Source: Fen-671 sp963807395 (GTDB taxonomy: Bacteria; Actinomycetota; Acidimicrobiia; Acidimicrobiales; Palsa-688). From it: DNA of 64,000 bases. The number at the start of each line of letters is the position of its first letter. Positions within the stretch are counted from its first letter, which is position 1. Under the pieces are notes generated by a model, which did not search any database, had not been told where the DNA came from, and was given only the letters and a program-made list of their open reading frames with translations. The DNA is taken from the NCBI GenBank assembly GCA_963807395.1, contig CAWEBW010000002.1, forward strand, positions 124,001 through 188,000, read 5' to 3'. Of the stretch, positions 18,002 to 26,609 are shown piece by piece. A program made the translations under genes and the position numbers.

Positions 18002-19076
18002 GTGCCCGACAGGCTGAGCGCGGCAATGATCGAGGCGCTGGGGTCGATAGCGCCAGGCCGGCCTCTGCGGGAAGGCTTGGACCGGATCCTCCAGGCCAAT
18101 ATGGGCGCTCTCATAGTCGTGGGGGATGGCCCCGAGGTGCTGTCGATATGCTCTGGTGGCTTCCTGCTGGACGCCGAGTTCAGTCCTCAGCGGCTCTCCG
18201 AGTTGGCCAAGATGGACGGGGCAATCATCCTTGCCCACGACGCCAGCCGGATCGCGAGAGCCAACGTCCACCTCGTGCCCAACCCGGCGGTGGCCACTTC
18301 GGAAACCGGGACCCGGCACCGAACCGCGGAGCGAGTGGCGCGTTCGATCGACGTCCCAGTGATAACGGTCTCTGAGGACCGGTCCGTAATCTCCGTCTAC
18401 AGAGGCGAGCAACAGAGGCCGCTGGTACCAGTGGAGAGGTTGTTGGCCAGAGCCAACCAGGCTCTGGAGACGCTCGAGGGCTATCGGGACCGCCTCGACG
18501 TTGTCACCAACGCCCTCTCGGCCCTCGAAGTCGAAGATATGGTCACCCGCAGCGACGTCGTCACCGTCCTGCAGCGCACCGAGATGGTGCGGCGCATCGC
18601 CGAAGAAGTCGACGGCTACAGCATCGAGTTGGGTACTGATAGCCGGTTGGTGCGGCTGCAGCTCGAAGAAATGCTGGCCGGCGTCGAAGAGGAACGCCGT
18701 CATGATCATCCGCGACTACCTTTCACCCGACCCCACCTGGGGGGTAGGCGAGGGGCTCAGCGCCCTCAGCCACCTGACTACCGACCGCCTCCTGGACCTT
18801 TCGAGGGTGGCCAGCGTGCTGCGCATCGGTGGGCCGGGAGCGGACCTCGAAAGCCCTCTACGTCCTTACGGCTACCGTCTGCTCTCCAAAATCCCGCGTT
18901 TGCCCGAACAGGTGGTCCGCAACATAGTCGAGCGCTATGGCGGCCTTCAGCAGATCCTCCGTGCCAGTGCCGACGATCTGGACAAGGTCGAGGGCATCGA
19001 AGTGGCGGGCGCCCATTTCGTGAAAGAAGGCCTTGCCCGCCTGGCGGAGACGAGCATCCTAGACCGCCTCGGCTGA
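18002..19076 (+). CDS. disA: Diadenylate cyclase DisA (frameshifted)
   Basis: Makes c-di-AMP and scans DNA for damage. The active-site motifs are intact: DGA in KMDGAIILAHD (about 71-73) and RHR in GTRHRTAERVA (about 103-105). After about 18690 the frame shifts. The C-terminal part (MIIRDYLSPDPTWGV, then the helix-hairpin-helix region LPRLPEQVVRNIVERYGG) is in a second frame ending at 19076. One extra base or two missing bases between 18688 and 18699 explain the break. RadA is known to bind and inhibit DisA in other bacteria, which fits the gene pair. Confidence 0.9.
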
Positions 19077-19123
19077 ATGCCAGACCGCCTCGGCTGAACG
19101 CCAGACGCCTCGGCTGAACGCCA
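19059..19123 (+). repeat. Three tandem copies of the disA stop region
   Basis: The last bases of disA, AGACCGCCTCGGCTGAATGCC, are followed at once by two more near-identical 19-21 base copies. Each copy contains an in-frame-looking TGA. The array therefore duplicates the stop codon and its context. It fills the space between disA and the convergent Crp-type gene. Confidence 0.85.
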
Positions 19124-19181
19124 GTATGGCTTTGGTGGCCGTCGGCAAAGTACTTTTCAGCAGCGGACCTTTTAGCCGCGA

Positions 19182-19851
19182 TCAGCGGGCGCGGTCGGTG
19201 AGGCGTTGTCGGTTCAAAATCCGGTACCGGCGTTCGGCCTGCTCTATCCAGCCCAGCCGGACGAAAGCCGCGATGGCTTTGTTTACTCGCTCGCGCGAAG
19301 CTCCCACGAGCCCGGCCAGTTCCTCCTGGGTTATCGGCAGGACGAACTCGTCCGCCTCTCCGGACAGCTCGAGCAAGCGCTTGGCGGTCCGACCGGTGAC
19401 GTCGAGCAGCATGGCGTCCGCCAGGGCGTCGTCCGTGGCCCGTAGCCGGCTGGCGAACAGAGCCACAACGTCCCACAACAGAGCCGGCTGGGCGTCCAGT
19501 TCCGTCCGCACGACGTCGAACGGCACCCGAGCCAGTTCCGAACGTTCGAGCGCCCGTGCGAGGGCCGAGCGCGGCTCGCCGTCGAACAGCGGCATTTCGC
19601 CGAAAACGTCGCCCGGTTCCATCAGGGCTACCAGTGATTCCCGTCCGTCCGGGCGACTTCTTGGCTATGGCCATGCGCCCAACCAAGACGACGAAGAGCT
19701 CGTCTGCCTCATCCCCTTCACTAAAGAGGATGTCGTTGCGCTCGAGCGCGACGGTTGTGGCCTTGATGGCGACGCGGACGAGCGCCTCGGCCCCGAGCGA
19801 GGAGAAAAGCTCCGACCCACTCAGCGGCGAAACATCGTCCATCCACGCCAA
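19182..19851 (-). CDS. Crp/Fnr-family transcription regulator (frameshifted)
   Basis: The N-terminal part (ALERNDILFSEGDEADELFVVLVGRMAIAKKSP) is the start of a cyclic-nucleotide-binding barrel. The rest (MEPGDVFGEMPLFDGEPRSALARA, then ITQEELAGLVGASRERVNKAIAAF) is in another frame and gives the effector-site block and the winged-helix DNA reader. One extra G within 19649-19654 accounts for the shift. Repaired, it is about 222 residues, like GlxR. The PRSALARA stretch matches cAMP-binding homologues, so a cAMP-responsive role is likely. It is divergent from carD. Confidence 0.85.
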
Positions 19852-19970
19852 ACGCTAGCCGTTGCCTGTCGCTCGCGTTGCGATGGAACACTGACTGCCT
19901 TGGATGAAGGCCCAGAAATCGCCTACCCTGGAGGGAGGGCACACGCCAATACGGGTTTCTTGGGAGACGC

Positions 19971-20450
19971 ATGTCATTTGACGTCGGCGACAAGGTCGTC
20001 TACCCCCATCACGGGGCAGCAGTCGTGGAGAGGCGAGAACTGCGCGCCGACTTTGGCGAGCAGCGGGAGTACCTGGTACTTCGCCTCGCCTATGGCGACC
20101 TCACGCTGAAGGTGCCAGTTGATTCGACCGCGGACGTAGGTATCAGGGAAGTCATAAACGACGAGGAAGTGGAAGAGGTTTTCGCCGTCCTGCGCAAAAA
20201 GGACGTCAGGATGCCGACGAACTGGTCCCGTCGTTACAAAAACCACGTCGAGAAGCTGAAGTCCGGTGATATCTACCAGGTGGCGGAGGTGGTCCGGAAC
20301 CTGTCGAACAGGGACAAGGACAAGGGCCTATCGGCCGGTGAGAAGAGGATGCTCAACCGGGCCCGGCAGATTCTGGTCTCGGAGCTGACCTTTGCCATCG
20401 GCGTCACCGAGTCAGAGGCCGAACAGAAGCTCGACGAAGCCCTGCCCTAA
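19971..20450 (+). CDS. carD: RNA polymerase-binding regulator CarD
   Basis: Binds the RNA polymerase beta subunit and stabilises open complexes. The N-terminal Tudor-like domain reads MSFDVGDKVVYPHHGAAVVE, and the C-terminal helical domain contains the conserved basic-aromatic MPTNWSRRYKNHVEKLKSGD. ATG 19971 has GGGAG at a good distance. With 159 residues it is full length. It leads the carD-ispD-ispF-rlmB run found in many actinobacteria. Confidence 0.95.
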   Translation: MSFDVGDKVVYPHHGAAVVERRELRADFGEQREYLVLRLAYGDLTLKVPVDSTADVGIREVINDEEVEEVFAVLRKKDVRMPTNWSRRYKNHVEKLKSGDIYQVAEVVRNLSNRDKDKGLSAGEKRMLNRARQILVSELTFAIGVTESEAEQKLDEALP

Positions 20451-20472
20451 AGAAGTCTCGGGAGGCGTTTCA

Positions 20473-21132
20473 GTAGCGACGGTTTGGGGGGTCGTGGTCG
20501 CGGGTGGCAGTGGCACCCGGTTCGGTGGCTATAAGCAGTTCATGATTGTGGCCGGCCGTGAGGTTGTCGATTGGTCACTGGAGGCAGCGAGTAAGGCGTG
20601 CGCAGGCGTCGTGCTGGTGGTGCCGGGAGAAGCCCTCGACAGGTACAGCGCCCGTGCTTCCGTAGTAGTTGCGGGCGGGCCGACGCGGGCGGAGTCCGTG
20701 CGGCACGGCCTCGGGGCTGTCCCCTCGGATGCGGGTGTCATAGTCGTCCACGACGCCGCTCGCCCACTCTCGACCCCGGGATTGTGGGCCTCGGTGATCG
20801 CGGCTGTGCACGATGGCGCGGACGCGGCCATACCGTGCCTGCCGGTGTCCGACACGATCAAACAGCTTCAGGATGATGGCCGCTTGGTGACGCTGGAACG
20901 GGCACGGCTGTTGGCCGTGCAGACGCCCCAGGCGTTCTCGGCCCAGGCGCTACGGGCGGCCCACGCCGGTGGTGGAGAGGCGACCGACGACGCCGCTCTC
21001 GTCGAGGCGATCGGGGGCCGAGTGGTGAGCGTCCCTGGTGAACTCAGCAACATGAAGGTGACGGCTCCAGTGGACCTGGCTCTGGCCGAGACGCTCTTGT
21101 CCGCCCGGGCCCCGACGTGGGGGGCCGTGTGA
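20473..21132 (+). CDS. ispD: 2-C-methyl-D-erythritol 4-phosphate cytidylyltransferase
   Basis: Third step of the non-mevalonate isoprenoid pathway. The nucleotide-binding loop VVVAGGSGTRFGGYKQF, the VHDAARPL block and VQTPQAFSAQALRAAH are all present. The start is unusual. GGGAGG at 20460-20465 is placed to serve a codon at 20473, but that codon is GTA. No ATG, GTG or TTG lies between a TTG at 20392 (inside carD) and the conserved core. GTA may be a miscall of GTG. The stop overlaps ispF (GTGTGA). Confidence 0.9.
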   Translation, partial: VATVWGVVVAGGSGTRFGGYKQFMIVAGREVVDWSLEAASKACAGVVLVVPGEALDRYSARASVVVAGGPTRAESVRHGLGAVPSDAGVIVVHDAARPLSTPGLWASVIAAVHDGADAAIPCLPVSDTIKQLQDDGRLVTLERARLLAVQTPQAFSAQALRAAHAGGGEATDDAALVEAIGGRVVSVPGELSNMKVTAPVDLALAETLLSARAPTWGAV

Positions 21133-21599
21133 GCCTCCGGGTCGGTCAGGGTTTCGACATCCACCCATTTGGCGACGACCCGACGAGGAAGCTCGTCCTG
21201 GCCGGGGTGCACGTCGAAGGTAGGGGTCTGAGAGGGCACAGTGACGGCGACGTCATCTGCCATGCGGTGGCCGACGCTCTCCTCGGTGCCTCCGGCCTCG
21301 GGGACATCGGGACGCTGTTCCCCGACACTGACCCGTCATTTGCAGGGGCAGACAGTTTGGCTTTGCTGGGCCGGGTCGTAGAAAAGATCTCACTTGAATG
21401 GCGGCCGGTCAATGTCGATTGCACTGTGATCGCCGAAACCCCCAGGTTGGCCTCGTATAGAGAAGCTATGGAGAGGACCTTGGCCGCGCTGTTAACCGCG
21501 CCGGTCTCGGTGAAGGCCAAACGGGGAGAAGGGCTGGGGGCGCTGGGCCGCCAGGAAGGTATTGCCTGCATAGCGGTCGCTCTCATCGAGGAAAAATGA
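21129..21599 (+). CDS. ispF: 2-C-methyl-D-erythritol 2,4-cyclodiphosphate synthase
   Basis: Forms the cyclic diphosphate in the non-mevalonate pathway. The metal ligands Asp10 and His12 are in GFDIHPF, and RGHSDGDVICHAVADALLGA carries the family signature. The C-terminal RQEGIACIAVALI is standard. GTG 21129 overlaps the ispD stop by four bases, so the two are coupled. With 156 residues it is normal for the family. Its own stop overlaps the next ATG (ATGA). Confidence 0.95.
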   Translation: MSLRVGQGFDIHPFGDDPTRKLVLAGVHVEGRGLRGHSDGDVICHAVADALLGASGLGDIGTLFPDTDPSFAGADSLALLGRVVEKISLEWRPVNVDCTVIAETPRLASYREAMERTLAALLTAPVSVKAKRGEGLGALGRQEGIACIAVALIEEK

Positions 21600-22420
21600 A
21601 AGCCGGTGGCCAGGCTCACGGGCTCGGCGGGGAACAGGTCGAAGGCCATCACGCCGTCCACGAGCTCCTCTTGGCGCGGCGCCGGCGAGTTCGGCGCCTC
21701 TGGCTGGCCGAGAACGTGGCCATGAGCGACCCCGTCCAACGGATAGCCGCGCTCGGCTCGGAGCGAGGCGTGCGGGCCGAAGTCAAGCCCGTGGAGGCGC
21801 TCCTGGCGGCAGCCCAGACAGGCGCACCTCAAGGGGTCATCGCCTGGGCCGACCCGTTGCTGCCGGTTGGCCTCGAAGAGCTGGTCCATGTTGAGGCTGC
21901 TCCGGGACCGGCGTTCCTGCTGGTCTTGGATGGCGTCACGGATCCGGGCAACCTGGGGTCAGTCTTGCGAACGGCCGCGTGCGCCGGCGTGGGGGGAGTG
22001 GTCGTGGGCCGCCACCGGTCCGCGCCGCTGACGGCAGCCGCCGTCAAAGCCGCGGCGGGCGCGGTCGAATACGTCCCCATCTCTTCTGTCGGCGGCATCC
22101 CCGCCGCTCTCCAGCGCCTCAGCCGGGCCGGGATCTGGCTCGTCGGCCTCGACCCCCTAGGTAACGAGGAGCTGTGGGACGCCACGCTGTTCGACGGCCC
22201 CGTGGCGCTCGTCCTGGGCTCGGAAGGAAAGGGTCTCTCCCGCTTGGCTCGAGACCGGTGTGACCTGCTGGTGCGCATACCTCAGCGAGGGCCCCTCGAG
22301 TCGCTCAATGTGGCCGCCGCCACGGCCGTAGCTTGCTTCGAGGTCGCCCGCCGACGAGCGGGCACGACCCGTTCAGGGCCCGGCAGGACGGCCGGGAGCA
22401 CGGCTGCTCGGCAAATTTGA
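21596..22420 (+). CDS. rlmB: 23S rRNA 2'-O-ribose methyltransferase, TrmH/RlmB family
   Basis: A SPOUT methyltransferase for rRNA or tRNA. A substrate-binding N-domain (VEGHHAVHELLLARRRRVRRLWLAE) precedes the knot. The three SPOUT motifs are visible: DPGNLGSVLRTAACAG, LVLGSEGKGLSR and IPQRGPLESLNVAAATAVA. In many actinobacteria cysS lies between ispF and rlmB; it is absent here. The last 25 residues are basic and variable. It overlaps ispF by four bases and ends at a hairpin terminator. Confidence 0.93.
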   Translation: MKAGGQAHGLGGEQVEGHHAVHELLLARRRRVRRLWLAENVAMSDPVQRIAALGSERGVRAEVKPVEALLAAAQTGAPQGVIAWADPLLPVGLEELVHVEAAPGPAFLLVLDGVTDPGNLGSVLRTAACAGVGGVVVGRHRSAPLTAAAVKAAAGAVEYVPISSVGGIPAALQRLSRAGIWLVGLDPLGNEELWDATLFDGPVALVLGSEGKGLSRLARDRCDLLVRIPQRGPLESLNVAAATAVACFEVARRRAGTTRSGPGRTAGSTAARQI

Positions 22421-22450
22421 GGCCTATGCCGCCTGGCTAGGACCACAGAG

Positions 22451-22470
22451 GGCCGGGGCTCGGCCTTTTT
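22451..22470 (+). terminator. Hairpin plus five T, end of the ispDF-rlmB operon
   Basis: GGCCG and CGGCC form a five-base stem around a five-base loop and are followed directly by TTTTT. It lies 31 bases after the rlmB stop, as expected for an intrinsic terminator. Confidence 0.75.
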
Positions 22471-22524
22471 CGCCTCAGTAGCACTCCGCGTGGCTGAGAA
22501 GCCTCCGCTGCCACCGGGCTTGGC

Positions 22525-23277
22525 TCAGCTTGGCCGCTCCTCGGGTGCCGGCGCCGGCGCCGCCTCTTCTTCCCCTTCCGGGTACAGCAGTTGGAACACC
22601 ACGGCTGACAATGCCCCGCCGATCAATGGGGCAACGATGAAGACCCACAACTGGCTGAGGGCTTCACCGCCGACGAAAAGGGCCGGGGCAATGCTGCGGG
22701 CCGGGTTGACCGATGTGCCATCGACCGGGATCCCGATGATGTGGACCAGCGTCAGGCACAGACCAATGACAAGGCCGGCCACCGTCGCATTGCTCGCCCG
22801 ACGCGTCACGGCCAAGATGACGAAAACGAACGTGAAGGTAAGAACGATCTCGATGCCAAAAGCACCGGCGGCGTTGGCCAGGATCATGGAGTCTTTACCG
22901 TAACCGTCCGCCCCTAACCCCTGTGTGCCAATGCGGTAGATGGAGGAGGACGAGAATATCCCGAACAGGACGGCCGCACCCGCGATGCCGCCCACCACTT
23001 GTGCCGCCCAGTACCCCACGGCGTCGAGCACGGTGATCTTTCGTGCGGCCAAGAAGCCCATCGTGATGGCGGGATTGATGTGGCAACCGGAAATGGGCCC
23101 CAGACCGTAGACCAGCACCAGGACTACTAGCCCGAAAGCAAGGGCGGTAGCCACTACCCCGGCTGACTGGCTGGTCCCGGTCATTTTGAACCCGAAGGAC
23201 AATGTAGCGGTCCCGACGCCAAAAAAAACGAGAAGTGCCGTCCCGAAAAACTCGGCGAACAGCGCCCTTGGCTTCAC
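22525..23277 (-). CDS. aqpZ: MIP-family water/solute channel (aquaporin Z-like)
   Basis: A six-helix channel with the two NPA boxes in CHINPAITMG and TSVNPARSIAPALF. The context around the second box (Arg after NPA, no Asp-rich glycerol signature) favours a water channel over GlpF. GTG 23277 is preferred because GGAAGGGAG lies just upstream. The C-terminus is a short acidic/proline tail. It is convergent with rlmB and shares no obvious operon. Confidence 0.9.
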   Translation of the reverse strand: MKPRALFAEFFGTALLVFFGVGTATLSFGFKMTGTSQSAGVVATALAFGLVVLVLVYGLGPISGCHINPAITMGFLAARKITVLDAVGYWAAQVVGGIAGAAVLFGIFSSSSIYRIGTQGLGADGYGKDSMILANAAGAFGIEIVLTFTFVFVILAVTRRASNATVAGLVIGLCLTLVHIIGIPVDGTSVNPARSIAPALFVGGEALSQLWVFIVAPLIGGALSAVVFQLLYPEGEEEAAPAPAPEERPS

Positions 23278-23452
23278 GGCTGCTCCCTTCCGCAACCTTG
23301 GTTCACGGCGTGCAGTGCAAGATCATAGCCTCGCCGCTCGGCGTGGCCAAGGATTAGCGTCGCGGCTGCAGCCGCAACAACAGAGGGCAGAGGCGGGCCA
23401 CTCGCCTTCCAAGTACTGACCAGCCGCGTCAGCGAATTTGAAGAAGGGACCG

Positions 23453-23660
23453 ATGAAAGATTTCTTCACGATAATGACCGCCGGCCCGGCCTTCTTTGTG
23501 AGCGCCTGGCCACCTGATGTTGATAGCTGGTTCCGTCGCCAGCAGCGTCGGGATCCGGCCCTTTGGCTACATCACCTCGATGGTCGTAACGATTGGCTTG
23601 TGGCTCGCCGTAGCTCCCGCCATTGGCGCCATCGCTCGGGCCACGAAACACGGCCACTGA
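23453..23660 (+). CDS. Small two-helix membrane protein (frameshifted)
   Basis: ATG 23453 is preceded by AGAAGGGA. The first 19 residues (MKDFFTIMTAGPAFFVSAW) are hydrophobic. After about 23509-23514 the sensible reading is in another frame: LMLIAGSVASSVGIRPFGY, then a second hydrophobic run (MVVTIGLWLAVAPAIGAIA) and the end at 23658-23660. One extra base in CCACCTG explains it. Joined, this is about 69 residues with two membrane helices. I do not know the family. Most of this otherwise empty 430-base stretch is accounted for by it. Confidence 0.55.
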
Positions 23661-23710
23661 GGTTGATTTATCTCTAATGGCCGGTGCAGAGAGCTCTATA
23701 TGCGAGCGAT

Positions 23711-24650
23711 TTACCTTGCCTTGTCATCGACCGGCCCGGACTTGTCTCGAGTGGGTCGAAGCATTCGGCGTAGCCCGGTTTCGAGGTCCGGATCTATGAA
23801 GCTGTAGCCGCCCGCTTCCAGGACCGTAGGACGGATCCGGGCACTGGTGAAGAGGAGGCTGTCTGCCAGCTCGGTCCCCAGCAACAGTCGGGGGCCGAAG
23901 CGAGGCACGGAGAGCAACGCCGGACGGGAGAGGGTTCGCGCAAGCGCGACGGAGAAGTCCCGGTTGGTGACCGGGTTGGGAGAGGCCAGGTTGACCGGGC
24001 CGCGTATGTCGTTCTCCAGGAGCCAGACGAGGGCAGCCACCTCATCGTCCAGTGTTACCCAGCTCCACCATTGAGAGCCGGCCCCGAGCCGGCCACCTAG
24101 GCCGGCGCTGAACAGCGGTATGAGCTTCGCCAGTGCTCCCCCTCGAGGAGACAGCACCATACCTGAACGGGCTAAGGCGACCCTGACCCCGGTCTCGCTC
24201 GCTGGTGCCGTAGCGGACTCCCATAGCTGGCACAGTGTGGCCAGGAAGTCCGAGCCCGGCCCAGTTTGCTCTGTGACGGTCAGGTCGCCCCGGTCGCCGT
24301 AGAAACCGATGGCCGACGCGTTCACGAGTACGCGGGGCGGCTTGGCGAGGTCCGCCACTGTCCTGGCTATGAGGGCTGTGCCCTGGGTGCGGCTATCCAG
24401 GACCAGCTGCTTCCTGGTCGGGCTCCAACGCCGGTCGCCAATCCCCGCTCCAGCCAGGTTCACGACTGCGTCGAGGCCTTCGAAACCGTCGCCGTCGATG
24501 GTCCCGGCGCCCGGATCCCACTCCAACGCCCGCTCTTGCGGGCCCACCGGCCGACGTACAACGCGGGTCACCTCATGGCCGGCGTTCTCGAGCTGGGCGC
24601 ACAGAGCGCGCCCAATCAAGCCGCTCGAGCCAGCCACGGCCACGCGCACG
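23711..24650 (-). CDS. NAD-dependent epimerase-like protein, TIGR01777 family
   Basis: A short-chain Rossmann protein. The dinucleotide loop is VAGSSGLIGRAL, and NLAGAGIGDRRWSPTRKQLVLDSR is characteristic of the TIGR01777 (YfcH-like) group. The active-site Tyr is in ASAIGFYGDRG. GTG 24650 begins directly at the Rossmann strand. ATG 24712 would add 21 unconserved residues and would start inside the promoter-operator at 24706-24752, so I prefer the later start. The physiological substrate is unknown. Confidence 0.85.
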
Positions 24651-24705
24651 TTGGTGAGCTTAGGAGACCCGCACTTCAGCTCGGCTGTCCCCTTTGGTCC
24701 CCTCC

Positions 24706-24752
24706 TTGACATGGCTAACAACGTTAGCTACAATTGGCTAATGCTGTTAGCC
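24706..24752 (+). promoter_or_regulatory. Sigma-70 promoter with two palindromic operators
   Basis: TTGACA at 24706-24711 and TACAAT at 24729-24734 are separated by exactly 17 bases. GCTAAC-AAC-GTTAGC (24714-24728) fills that spacer and is a perfect palindrome. GGCTAA-TGCTG-TTAGCC (24736-24752) is a second perfect palindrome just after the -10. A repressor bound here would block polymerase. The obvious candidate is the TetR protein encoded two genes downstream. Confidence 0.85.
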
Positions 24753-24783
24753 GCCGTCGAACTGCCTGAAAGGGAGGCAAATT

Positions 24784-25248
24784 ATGGCTGAAGCGCCCAC
24801 CCAATACCGGAAACCAGGCGCGCTAACGCGCCGGATCATGAACCCGTTCCTTGTCCTGGCGATGCACATGGGAATCAGCATCTGGGGCAGCCGCGTGCTC
24901 GAGGTGCGCGGGCGCACTACGGGTGCCCCCCGCCGCACACCGGTCAACTTGCTCACGTTCGAAGGCCATGAGTACCTCGTCTCCCCACGCGGGAACACGC
25001 AGTGGGCCCGCAATGTCCGCGCAGACAACGACCGGCTCATTCTGGAACTGGGCCGCCACCGTGACGAGCGCACGGTGCGCGAGCTCTCTGATGAAGAAAA
25101 GCCGCCTATTCTCCGCGCCTACTTGCGCAGGTGGAAGATGGAGGTCGGTGTATTTTTCGAAGGCGTGAGCGCTGACTCGTCCGATGAGGATTTGCTCCGG
25201 ATCGCCCCCAAACACCCGGTCTTCCTCCTACTGGAAAAGCAGGGCTGA
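24784..25248 (+). CDS. F420-dependent nitroreductase/quinone reductase-like protein
   Basis: A split-barrel deazaflavin-binding protein of the Ddn type. VLEVRGRTTGAPRRTPVNLLTFEGHEYLVSPRGNTQWARNVRA is the typical core; its basic and Gly residues hold the F420 phosphate in relatives. AGGGAGG at 24771-24777 gives a good ribosome site. At 154 residues it is full length. It is controlled by the promoter with two palindromes and followed at once by a TetR regulator, so it is probably induced by a small toxic molecule. Enzyme substrate unknown. Confidence 0.88.
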   Translation: MAEAPTQYRKPGALTRRIMNPFLVLAMHMGISIWGSRVLEVRGRTTGAPRRTPVNLLTFEGHEYLVSPRGNTQWARNVRADNDRLILELGRHRDERTVRELSDEEKPPILRAYLRRWKMEVGVFFEGVSADSSDEDLLRIAPKHPVFLLLEKQG

Positions 25249-25249
25249 T

Positions 25250-26011
25250 GTGACCGGCCACGACCGTGCAAACGGGGCCGTGGCCTCGTCGTCTGCCCCC
25301 GCCCGGACCTCCCCCAAATCGCCGGCGTCCCCCAAATCACCGGAGTCCCCCAAATCCTCGGCCTCCTTCTCAGCGCCAGGCTCCCCGGCGTCCCGGGCAC
25401 AGCTCCTGCCGGGTGAGCTCGACCGGCCCACCTGGGGGCAACCCCGGAGACGGCGCGCGGCCGAGATCGTCGCGGCGGCCCGGAGCGTGCTCGAAGACGG
25501 TGGCCGGGACGCATTGACGATGCGGCGCGTGGCCGACGAGCTCGGTATACAGGCGCCGTCGTTGTACAAGCACTTTGCCTCCAAGGCGGAGCTGGAACTG
25601 GCGCTGCTAACAGACGCCATGGTCGAAATTGGCCAGGCAGCCCACGAGGCCCTCCACGCTGGCGGTGACGAGCCCGCTGTCGCCCCCCTCCTCGAGACCT
25701 ATCGCCGTTACAGCCTTTCTCACCCTCACCTGTACCGTCTCGCCACGACGGGACCGCTGGCCAGGGAGGGGTTGCCGCCAGGGCTCGAGGAATGGGCGGG
25801 GAACCCGTGGTACGTCGTGACCGGCGACCCCTATCTCGCCCAGGCGTTGTGGTCTTTTGCTCACGGCATGGTTATCCTGGAGCTGGATGGCCGGTACCCC
25901 CCGGGGTCAGATCTGGGGGCGACGTGGGCGGCCGGGGGGAGGGCTTTCGAGGTCCTGGCGGCGCGGGGGCGAGCCTTCGCCCGGGGGGCCTTAGCGCAGG
26001 ATCTCCACTAG
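25250..26011 (+). CDS. TetR-family transcription repressor
   Basis: The DNA-binding domain is at about residues 65-115 with LTMRRVADELGIQAPSLYKHFASKAELE as the helix-turn-helix. The ligand domain is like other actinobacterial TetR proteins (HPHLYRLATTGPL, YLAQALWSFAHGMVILEL). GTG 25250 overlaps the stop region of the reductase gene, so the two are cotranscribed. The first 60 residues are an unusual Ser/Pro/Lys-rich extension made by a DNA repeat at 25314-25366 (SPKSPASPKSPESPKSS). It most likely binds the palindromes at 24714-24752. Confidence 0.88.
   Translation: MTGHDRANGAVASSSAPARTSPKSPASPKSPESPKSSASFSAPGSPASRAQLLPGELDRPTWGQPRRRRAAEIVAAARSVLEDGGRDALTMRRVADELGIQAPSLYKHFASKAELELALLTDAMVEIGQAAHEALHAGGDEPAVAPLLETYRRYSLSHPHLYRLATTGPLAREGLPPGLEEWAGNPWYVVTGDPYLAQALWSFAHGMVILELDGRYPPGSDLGATWAAGGRAFEVLAARGRAFARGALAQDLH
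25314..25366 (+). repeat. 18-bp coding repeat in the TetR gene
   Basis: The unit CCCAAATCACCGGAGTCC occurs three times with small changes. It encodes Ser-Pro-Lys-Ser-Pro repeats in the N-terminal extension ahead of the DNA-binding domain. Confidence 0.75.
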
Positions 26012-26473
26012 CAGGACCCACGCATCGGCCACGCCGGCGATGATGCAGAGCAGGACGGCGGCCGCTTGCCACCAGAGCCCGTTCAGGTTGCCGGCCAGCA
26101 AGAGGCACCCGCCAACGATGGCCGCCAGCATGGCGGACTGGGCGGCGGCCGAGCGCGTAATGAACTCGCGCCGCGGGCGGCCTACGACGGTCTTGCGCCC
26201 GGCGACGAGGATCCGGGTGACGATGGCCCAGAAAACGATAGCGGTAATGAGGAACTCGGCGCCGAGCGCCCGGGTGCTCGCCTGAGGTAAAACACCAATC
26301 AGGCCGTTGACGACCGGCAGCAGTAAAAGGAGCAGTGCCTCTCCGGCGCGGTCAGCCAAACCCGGGAGGGCCAGGATCTCCTTCAGATTGATCGATAACA
26401 CGACGAAGACCAGGCCGGTGAGGGCTGCGCCGACGCCAGCCTGGGTGGCGAAAAGTGTTTGCCAGGGCCCCAT
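25991..26473 (-). CDS. Four-helix membrane protein of unknown function
   Basis: A 160-residue protein with hydrophobic segments at about 8-30 (TQAGVGAALTGLVFVVLSINL), 45-62 (LLLLLLPVVNGLIGVLP), 70-92 and 112-158. Charged loops (GRKTVVGRPRREFITR) separate the last pairs. It overlaps the 3' end of the convergent TetR gene by 21 bases. ATG 26473 is clear. Similar short four-helix proteins of unknown function occur in actinobacteria. I cannot give a function. Confidence 0.7.
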   Translation of the reverse strand: MGPWQTLFATQAGVGAALTGLVFVVLSINLKEILALPGLADRAGEALLLLLLPVVNGLIGVLPQASTRALGAEFLITAIVFWAIVTRILVAGRKTVVGRPRREFITRSAAAQSAMLAAIVGGCLLLAGNLNGLWWQAAAVLLCIIAGVADAWVLLVEILR

Positions 26474-26609
26474 CAGGTCCGGGTGACGCTATTTGTCACA
26501 TGTCCGCCAGCACCGGGCGACTCAAGGGGCCGGTTTGACCCGTCGGCACGGCGACCGCGCTTATCGCGTGGTGAGGGACGTCACTTCCGGCCACCGGATG
26601 AACGGTAAT

